In this document: piece after piece, positions 58,305 through 64,000 of the stretch
How the letters are laid out: every line of letters starts with the position of its first letter
How positions within the stretch are numbered: the first letter of the stretch is position 1
Notes under the pieces: model-generated
The model's input: the letters and a program-made list of their open reading frames with translations, nothing else
Databases searched by the model: none
Told to the model about the DNA's origin: nothing
DNA from: Ruegeria aquimaris
Lineage (GTDB): Bacteria > Pseudomonadota > Alphaproteobacteria > Rhodobacterales > Rhodobacteraceae
Reading direction: 5' to 3'
DNA: 64,000 nucleotides
Assembly: GCF_025751555.1 (NCBI RefSeq)
Contig: NZ_JAOWLB010000005.1
Span: forward strand, 208,713 to 272,712
Made by a program: the position numbers and the translations under genes

Positions 58305-60587
58305 ATGAGCCGTTTCGCCGCCCCCATCGCCGAGCAGATATGGGACATGAAATACCGTTTCAAACAGGCGGACGGCACCCCGATCGACCAGACGGTCGAG
58401 GACAGCTGGCGACGGATCGCCCGCGATCTGGCAAAGGTAGAGCAAGACCCAACCCATTGGGAACAGACGTTTTACGAGGCGCTGGAGGACTTCAAATACC
58501 TCCCCGCAGGGCGCATCACCGCCGGTGCGGGCACCGCGCGGCGGGTGACGCTGTTCAACTGTTTCGTGATGGGCACCATCCCCGACAGCATGGGCGGCAT
58601 CTTCGAGATGCTGAAAGAGGCAGCGCTGACCATGCAGCAGGGCGGCGGCATCGGCTATGATTTCTCGACCATCCGCCCGCGCGGCGCCGATGTAAAAGGC
58701 GTGGCCGCCGACGCCTCGGGGCCGCTCAGCTTCATGGATGTCTGGGATGCCATGTGCCGCACCATCATGTCCGCCGGTTCCCGCCGCGGCGCGATGATGG
58801 CGACCATGCGCTGCGACCATCCCGATATCGAACAGTTCATCGCCGCCAAATCCGACCCCGCCCGCCTGCGCATGTTCAACATGTCGGTGCTGGTGACCGA
58901 TGCCTTCATGGAGGCGGTCAAGGCCGATGGCTCGTGGGAGTTGCAATTCGACGGCAAGGTCTATCACACGGTCGAGGCCCGCACCCTGTGGAACAAGATC
59001 ATGCAGGCCACCTATGATTATGCCGAGCCGGGCGTGATCTTCATCGACCGGATCAACGCGGCCAACAACCTGAACTATGTCGAGACCATCGCCGCCACCA
59101 ACCCCTGTGGCGAACAGCCCCTGCCGCCCTATGGCGCCTGCCTGTTGGGCTCGATCAACCTGGCGCGGCTGGTGACGAACCCGTTCGACGACGCGGCAGA
59201 GCTTGACCCCGAGGCGCTGCAAAAGCTGGTCGCCACCGCCGTGCGGATGATGGACAACGTGGTCGATGCCTCGAAATTCCCGCTGCCGGAACAGGCTGCC
59301 GAGGCGCAGAACAAGCGCCGGATCGGGCTGGGCGTGACCGGGCTGGCCGATGCGCTCTTGATGCTGGGCCTGCGCTATGGCAGCGACGAGGCTGCCAAGC
59401 AGACCGAGGACTGGCTGCACGCCATTGCACGCGCCGCCTATCTGGCCTCGGTCGAGCTGGCCAAGGAAAAAGGCGCCTTCCCGCTCTTCGATGCCGAGAA
59501 ATACCTGGCCTCGGGCACCATGCGCGCCATGGACGCGGATGTGCGCGAGGCGATCCGCACACACGGCATCCGTAACGCGCTGTTGACCTCGATCGCGCCC
59601 ACCGGGACCATCTCGCTTTATGCCGGCAACGTGTCGTCGGGGATCGAGCCGGTCTTTGCCTATGCCTATACCCGCAAAGTGCTGCAAAAGGACGGCAGCC
59701 GGACCGAGGAAGAGGTGGTCGATTACGCCGTGCAGATGTGGCGCGACAAGTTCGGCGACGCCCCCCTGCCCGACTACTTCGTCAACGCCCAGACGCTGGC
59801 GCCTGCCGATCACGTGCGGATGCAGGCGGCGGCGCAAAAATGGATCGACAGCTCGATCTCCAAAACCATCAACTGCCCCGAGGACATCTCGTTCGACGAT
59901 TTCAAGGATGTCTACATGCAGGCCTGGGATCTGGGCTGCAAGGGCTGCACCACCTACCGGCCCAATGATGTGACCGGTTCGGTCCTCACTGTCTCGGAAA
60001 GTTCCGACAAGGCGCCGGGTGAAAGCGCCCATGCCCCGCATGAATTCGAAGGTGGCGACGTCATCTATATGTCCGAACCACTGGACCGGCCCGAACATCT
60101 CGAAGGCAACACATACAAGATCAAATGGCCCGACAGCGAGCATGCGCTCTATATCACCATCAACGACATCATCATCAACGGCCACCGCCGACCGTTCGAA
60201 GTGTTCATCAACTCCAAGAACATGGAGCATTTTGCCTGGACCGTGGCGCTGACCCGGATGATCTCGGCGGTGTTCCGGCGCGGCGGCGATATCAGCTTTG
60301 TGGTCGAAGAACTGAAGGCCGTGTTCGACCCACGCGGCGGTGCCTGGGTCAAGGGCAAGTACATCCCCTCGATCCTGGCGGCCATTGGCGGCGTGATCGA
60401 ACAGCACCTGATCGCCATCGGCTTTCTCGAAGGCGAGGGCATGGGCCTGAAATCGGACCCGCAGGCGCAGGTGGTGAACGGCGATGCGCCGCGCGGCAAG
60501 GCCTGCCCCAGCTGCGGCCAGTTCGACATGGTCATGATCGAGGGCTGCATGACCTGCCGCAGTTGCGGTCATTCCAAGTGCGGCTAG
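58305..60587 (+). CDS. nrdJ: adenosylcobalamin-dependent ribonucleoside-diphosphate reductase
   Basis: 760 residues, class II RNR, which reduces ribonucleotides to deoxyribonucleotides with B12 and needs neither oxygen nor a second subunit. Core features are GGGIGYDFSTIRPRGADVKG, ATNPCGEQPLPPYGACLLGS (active-site Cys/Glu, substrate loop) and TSIAPTGTISLYAGNVSSGI. The C-terminus has a Cys-rich tail (CPSCGQ, GCMTCRSCG, CG) that likely carries the reducing dithiol or zinc. ATG at 58305 follows GAGGGAATC. A terminator lies after it. No B12 riboswitch was recognised in the leader. Confidence 0.97.
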   Translation: MSRFAAPIAEQIWDMKYRFKQADGTPIDQTVEDSWRRIARDLAKVEQDPTHWEQTFYEALEDFKYLPAGRITAGAGTARRVTLFNCFVMGTIPDSMGGIFEMLKEAALTMQQGGGIGYDFSTIRPRGADVKGVAADASGPLSFMDVWDAMCRTIMSAGSRRGAMMATMRCDHPDIEQFIAAKSDPARLRMFNMSVLVTDAFMEAVKADGSWELQFDGKVYHTVEARTLWNKIMQATYDYAEPGVIFIDRINAANNLNYVETIAATNPCGEQPLPPYGACLLGSINLARLVTNPFDDAAELDPEALQKLVATAVRMMDNVVDASKFPLPEQAAEAQNKRRIGLGVTGLADALLMLGLRYGSDEAAKQTEDWLHAIARAAYLASVELAKEKGAFPLFDAEKYLASGTMRAMDADVREAIRTHGIRNALLTSIAPTGTISLYAGNVSSGIEPVFAYAYTRKVLQKDGSRTEEEVVDYAVQMWRDKFGDAPLPDYFVNAQTLAPADHVRMQAAAQKWIDSSISKTINCPEDISFDDFKDVYMQAWDLGCKGCTTYRPNDVTGSVLTVSESSDKAPGESAHAPHEFEGGDVIYMSEPLDRPEHLEGNTYKIKWPDSEHALYITINDIIINGHRRPFEVFINSKNMEHFAWTVALTRMISAVFRRGGDISFVVEELKAVFDPRGGAWVKGKYIPSILAAIGGVIEQHLIAIGFLEGEGMGLKSDPQAQVVNGDAPRGKACPSCGQFDMVMIEGCMTCRSCGHSKCG

Positions 60588-60636
60588 GATGCCAACCGGC
60601 AGGCCAGATGTCGATACGGGCATAGTTATGCCAAAT

Positions 60637-60673
60637 CCCCGGTTTCGGTTTGCCACGAAGCCGGGGAAGTTTT
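60637..60673 (+). terminator. terminator of nrdJ
   Basis: 11-bp stem CCCCGGTTTCG / CGAAGCCGGGG (60637-60647 with 60656-60666; one G-U pair), loop GTTTGCCA, then AAGTTTTG. Confidence 0.8.
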
Positions 60674-60762
60674 GCCAAAGGTCTTCAAGTCGCTGAATTG
60701 GAACGACTTTCGGCGAAGTGATTTCGTGCGCTGTTTTCGAGGCCATCCATGAAGAGTTGGCC

Positions 60763-61151
60763 GCCTGCCAGAAGGGGCTGACCGATCGCTTCACCACGGC
60801 GGCCCCATCGTCCATGAACTCATGGAGGCCCGTGATTAGCGCCAGCTTCTGCGGCTCCAGAAGCAGCTGGTAAAACAGAAGCTCTTGATCATCGACGAAC
60901 TGGGCTTCGTGCCCCTCAGCAAGACCGGTGCAGAACTGCTGTTCGAGCTGATCTCTCAGCGATACGAGCGCGGTTCCATCCTGATCACCAGCAACCTGCC
61001 GTTCGACGAGTGGACCGAAACATTCGGATCAGAGCGCCTGACCGGAGCCTTGCTGGAAAGGCTGACCCATCATGTAAGTATCCTTGAGATGAACGGTGAC
61101 AGCTACCGCCTGGCGCAAAGCAGGGCAAAACAGCTCAAAGAGAATTCCTGA
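60763..61151 (+). pseudogene. degraded IS21-family istB (transposition helper ATPase) remnant
   Basis: The first ~40 bases read ACQKGLTDRFTTAA, then a frameshift in a run of C at 60803-60806 switches to the frame that continues IVHELMEARD, a TAG at 60837 and then RQLLRLQKQLVKQK. The intact tail LLIIDELGFVPLSKTGAELL, FELISQRYERGSILITSNLP, FDEWTETFGSERLTGALLER and LTHHVSIL is clear IstB C-terminal sequence with the Walker B DELG. The N-terminal Walker A part and istA are missing. Thus one frameshift, one stop and a 5' deletion make it nonfunctional. It marks an old insertion between nrdJ and the MFS gene. Confidence 0.85.
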
Positions 61152-61475
61152 AGCCAGACCTGATTTGGTCCTGACGGACACTTTGGCTCGCTGATCATCC
61201 CGGCATGTTGCCGGAGGGAAGCCCAACCTGCATGACCTTTCGGATGAAGATTGGGATCACGCCGGCCATCCCCCGGCCACCAATTCAAGGGATCGTTGAA
61301 ACCCTCCTGTGAGTTGAAGAGTGTCTCATTCTGGCATTAATCGCACTGGTTCTCATCAAACGTGGGCGCGTTGCTGGAAAAGGAAACAACTAATTCTCCG
61401 GCGTTGAAGATGGCCATGCTTGGAGAGGTGGTGAGCATGTGTCAGATCGTGAGCAATAAGTTTTACGCAGAAATT
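61152..61475. other. intergenic scar region downstream of the istB remnant
   Basis: About 320 bases without a supported gene. The first ~150 bases (up to near 61300) have the look of further IS flank. The inverted-repeat ends of the element were not identified. The remainder, to 61475, is less GC-rich and holds no recognised feature. A short frame from 61362 resembles nothing known. Confidence 0.5.
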
Positions 61476-61505
61476 CACTGCGCCTTGGAAAGCCAAGGCG
61501 CAGTG
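61476..61505 (-). terminator. terminator of the MFS gene
   Basis: Perfect 13-bp stem CACTGCGCCTTGG / CCAAGGCGCAGTG with AAAG loop (61476-61488 with 61493-61505), ten bases past the MFS stop, followed on the minus strand by AATTTC. Confidence 0.75.
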
Positions 61506-61515
61506 AAAACCGGCT

Positions 61516-62715
61516 TTAGACTTTCGGTTTTCGGGTCATACCGAAGATGCAGACCACGCCGCCGATGACAATGGCATAGACACCGACCATAACCTGTCCT
61601 GCGAAATCTCCAGAGATGGTCGCGGCCTGGGCGATCATCGGGCCGATTGCGATACCGGCTGCCGAAATTTCCGGACCGAAGGACGAGGCATAGCCGGAAT
61701 GGTCGGCATTCGCGATCGCGGTGAAGGCACGGGCATAGTATAGGTTCCACAGACCGACATAGAGACCGGCCATCACCAAGTAGGTGGTTGCGTCCTGCGC
61801 CTCGGCCATCTGCCAGGCGACGATGGCGTTTGCGACGGCAACGATACCGATGAAGGCGGCGTGGTTCACGCGCTCATCCAGCCATGCCGCGCCGAAGCAA
61901 AGGACAATGGCCAGGATCGTGCCGCCGGCCAGAGCAAGTCCGATGCTGTCCGCGTTGACACCTTCGATGGCGCCGCCAAGAATCTCGACATAAGGATAGA
62001 TGATGCCGAGGCTCAGGCTGTAGATGAAGAAGGATCCCAGAACCAGCAGGGCGCCGAACATGTAGGTGCGGAACGTGTGCACTACGCCGTCATTAGCTTC
62101 GATGGTCTGGGCGTCGCGTTCAAGCCGGCCGTTGTCGGGGTACCAATAGGCCGCGATGATCACCAGAACCGAGGCACCGGCGTAGAACAGGAACAACGCG
62201 GTCAAGCCATAGGCGGCCATCAGTTCCGGCACCATGATTAACCAGAAAAGCAGCCAGATGTTGAGCGCGCCCATCATCAGGCCAAAGTTTCGGCCTGGAT
62301 GCGCGGTGACGCTCATGCCGACAAGGCCGAGCGCATAGCCGATACCCTGGCCAAGGCTTGCGATCACACGATAGGCCAGAAGGTCCGAATAGCTGGTAGC
62401 GTAGATGCTCAGGAGATTGCCCACGACAAGTGCTGTGCCAGCCAGAAAGAGCAGCTTGCGCCAGTTTGAACGACGCATCAAATAAAGCGAAAACACCAGA
62501 GAGGCGGCGCTGGTTCCCATCAGTTCCGCCAGCGTGATGGTTTCGATCTGGCTTGGCGTGAGGGCAAAGACCTCGGCCGCGGCGCCAAGCATGAACGGCA
62601 GGAAATTGAAACCATTTGGTGCCAGCATCACGATGACCGCGGCGGCGATCATAAAAGCGGGCTTATTGATGTCGCGGAACGTCGAACTCCGCGTGTCCGT
62701 TTGGGTCATGGTCAT
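61516..62715 (-). CDS. MFS transporter
   Basis: 399 residues with about 12 predicted membrane segments (AFMIAAAVIVMLAPNGFNFL, AAYGLTALFLFYAGASVLVI, AGLYVGLWNLYYARAFTAI). The major facilitator superfamily pattern is visible in the order of helices and the basic loop YLMRRSNWRKLLFL after helix 2. ATG start at 62715 with GGGGAGGAG upstream. It lies 125 bases downstream of the LuxR gene on the same strand and is its probable target. An inverted-repeat-like pair of half-sites (TACGCA and TGCGTA) lies in its leader. Substrate is unknown. Confidence 0.86.
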   Translation of the reverse strand: MTMTQTDTRSSTFRDINKPAFMIAAAVIVMLAPNGFNFLPFMLGAAAEVFALTPSQIETITLAELMGTSAASLVFSLYLMRRSNWRKLLFLAGTALVVGNLLSIYATSYSDLLAYRVIASLGQGIGYALGLVGMSVTAHPGRNFGLMMGALNIWLLFWLIMVPELMAAYGLTALFLFYAGASVLVIIAAYWYPDNGRLERDAQTIEANDGVVHTFRTYMFGALLVLGSFFIYSLSLGIIYPYVEILGGAIEGVNADSIGLALAGGTILAIVLCFGAAWLDERVNHAAFIGIVAVANAIVAWQMAEAQDATTYLVMAGLYVGLWNLYYARAFTAIANADHSGYASSFGPEISAAGIAIGPMIAQAATISGDFAGQVMVGVYAIVIGGVVCIFGMTRKPKV

Positions 62716-62840
62716 TTGGGCTCCTCCCCATTTTCGAGATAGTACGCAACACAACCGTTCCTGTGGAGCATGGCTGCGTATTGGGCCCAGATTAGAATTT
62801 GGCGGTTGCCTCGACATTCCCCTCAAAGGGTTAGGCGGGA

Positions 62841-63677
62841 TCAAACACCGTGATATCGTTGCAGCGGGTCTTCGTCGGACCCGACCGGTATCGTCGCAAG
62901 TGATTCCAGGAAAACCGAAAACAGCTCGGATTGCGTGCCGACATCAATCTTGTTGTAGAGATTTCGGCGGTGGATCTTGATGGTTTCCGGGCTGATATTC
63001 AATACCCGCGCCATGGATTTGCTGGAATGGCCCTTGAGCAGCAACATCATCACCTCGCGCTCGCGATCGGTGAGAAGATCGCGCCCGAAATTCCGGTAGG
63101 CGTTGTCCAGCGAAGCGGCAAAAGTCGCATCTCCCTCTGGTTCGCGCGCGCGCCAGACTTCCCAATGTTTGCGGCACAGGGCGCCGATCAGCGGTTCAAG
63201 TAGTTTGAGCGTGGTCGAATCCGGGTCGCTGCCGTCGCTTTCCCGAGATCCAAAGGAAACCAGAAGATGGGATTGCGGATCAAGCCGGATCAGCAGGCCG
63301 ATCTCTTCGCGCAGCCGTGTGCGCCGGAAATACACATTGTAATATTCGGTTTCTGAAAATTCGTCCGGCGCTATCTCAAACAGTCGGTAGACCCCGTCGG
63401 GCGCACCTTCAGTCATCAGACTGTAGAACGGATCGAGCAGATAGGGGCCGTCGATATATGGCCTGACGGTTGTCACTTCATCTTGTGAGCGTAGCGTGTT
63501 GAACAGATGGCGTGGCCGTGAGCCGGTCTTGAACTGAGCGACGACAGTCGAGGAACATCCTGAAAGGGGTTCGCAAAACCGGACCAGTTTTTCGAAAAAA
63601 CCGGATTCGCCAATGGTGGCAACGACCTTTGCGAGCTGCGCATCGATTACGCTGTCCACCCCTATTGCTTTCGACAT
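62841..63677 (-). CDS. LuxR-family transcriptional regulator
   Basis: 278 residues. C-terminal LuxR helix-turn-helix: LLTDREREVMMLLLKGHSSK, SMARVLNISPETIKIHRRNL and YNKIDVGTQSELFSVF. The N-terminal ~190 residues form an undefined sensor part (FEKLVRFCEPLSGCSSTVVA), with no receiver domain or PAS hallmark visible. The ATG at 63677 (MSKAIGVDSVIDAQ) was chosen; longer reading to 63827 lacks support. Upstream of the MFS gene on the same strand, it may control it. Confidence 0.9.
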   Translation of the reverse strand: MSKAIGVDSVIDAQLAKVVATIGESGFFEKLVRFCEPLSGCSSTVVAQFKTGSRPRHLFNTLRSQDEVTTVRPYIDGPYLLDPFYSLMTEGAPDGVYRLFEIAPDEFSETEYYNVYFRRTRLREEIGLLIRLDPQSHLLVSFGSRESDGSDPDSTTLKLLEPLIGALCRKHWEVWRAREPEGDATFAASLDNAYRNFGRDLLTDREREVMMLLLKGHSSKSMARVLNISPETIKIHRRNLYNKIDVGTQSELFSVFLESLATIPVGSDEDPLQRYHGV

Positions 63678-63833
63678 GGCGCGCCCATTTCCCGTTGTTG
63701 ACGGACGGAAGCCGACCGCCGGTACATTACGGTAATACGCCGGGTGACGTTGGGCAAACATGTCTTTGATTTCTTGTCGTTGAGTGCGGCCAGATCGCTC
63801 AGGGTCGGTCGCGCCCGGGCCGCGCATCTCGTG

Positions 63834-64000
63834 TCAAGCTGCGGAGCTTGTATTGCGGCCCATGGGCGTGTGATCAGGTGAGGCCGCATCCCCAAGACGT
63901 TCGGGAACGATGTCCCGCGCAAATGTCAACGGCGGCGCAATTTCCGGCCATTGGGCGGAGTAAAAGCGGACCACCTCGGTCGTGACCGGCGCCTTGGCAA
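63834..64000 (-). CDS. C-terminal end of an unidentified gene (runs off right edge)
   Basis: 55 codons including the TGA at 63836-63834 and two spare bases at the window edge. The last residues include KAPVTTEVVRFYSAQWPEIA and FARDIVPERLGDAASPDH. It belongs to the C-terminus of a protein upstream of the LuxR gene on the minus strand. I do not recognise the family. The reading is supported only by being open to the edge and having a plausible amino-acid composition. Confidence 0.4.
   Translation of the reverse strand, partial: AKAPVTTEVVRFYSAQWPEIAPPLTFARDIVPERLGDAASPDHTPMGRNTSSAA

Noticed and set aside
61362..61568. Short plus-strand frame downstream of the istB remnant
   Set aside because: It runs through the MFS terminator and into the antisense of the MFS gene, with no family resemblance.
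63662..63922. Small minus-strand gene near the right edge
   Set aside because: It overlaps the LuxR start and the C-terminal end of the edge gene in another frame, with no recognisable features.

Overview
The window looks like chromosome of a marine alphaproteobacterium of the Roseobacter group (Rhodobacteraceae), close to Ruegeria. This rests on high GC, the style of the encoded proteins, an F1-only atpHAGDC operon, B12-dependent ribonucleotide reductase, GFA, DUF1489, DUF2125, DUF2161 and Hint-domain proteins, a BCCT carrier, and a hairpin-rich intergenic element of a kind common in roseobacters. The species assignment is inference. Most of the window is dense housekeeping and metabolic sequence. 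I see no rRNA, tRNA, CRISPR array or prophage.

Layout. 1-3000: edge of a DMT transporter, a GNAT acetyltransferase, then groES-groEL on the minus strand with a canonical promoter, a perfect CIRCE operator and a terminator. 3000-10800: an alpha/beta hydrolase, a PD-(D/E)XK-like DUF2161 protein, two tandem secreted TraB/GumN proteins, a manganese-type pyrophosphatase, GFA, a GlxA-type AraC regulator, a HAD-IIA phosphatase and a MaoC hydratase. 11000-18300: a flavin monooxygenase fused to cytochrome b5, an overlapping ribF-ycgN-ltaE group, a hydrolase/2-HCCA-isomerase pair, prs and an H-type lectin. 18300-23300: atpHAGDC (minus). 23700-35600: an RTX-like protein, methyltransferase/gloB divergent pair, clpA with an overlapping M23 peptidase gene, a MotA/MotB-like pair with a giant coiled-coil subunit, ChaC and DUF2125. 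35600-41700: the overlapping hisC-tyrA-extensin group, a cysteine-desulfurase-like enzyme with a divergent Lrp regulator, rpiB and rpsD. 41900-49000: a methyltransferase with a regulatory domain, a Hint protein, a molybdopterin oxidoreductase, a GNAT and a MocR regulator.

49000-57700 is the most interesting block. A divergent LysR gene faces a tightly packed six-gene minus-strand cluster: aldehyde dehydrogenase, renal-dipeptidase-like enzyme, an unrecognised 562-residue protein, DUF3726, Ldh-family reductase and a BCCT transporter. Overlapping ATGA junctions and gaps of 5 to 12 bases mark the first five as one transcription unit. The carrier plus oxidoreductases suggest uptake and catabolism of a small zwitterion (betaine-like or proline-like compound) ending in a semialdehyde oxidation. 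The substrate is not readable from sequence and two members have no known function.

57700-64000: DUF1489, nrdJ with its terminator, a degraded IS21-type istB remnant, then an MFS transporter with a LuxR-type regulator and the C-terminal end of an unidentified gene at the right edge.
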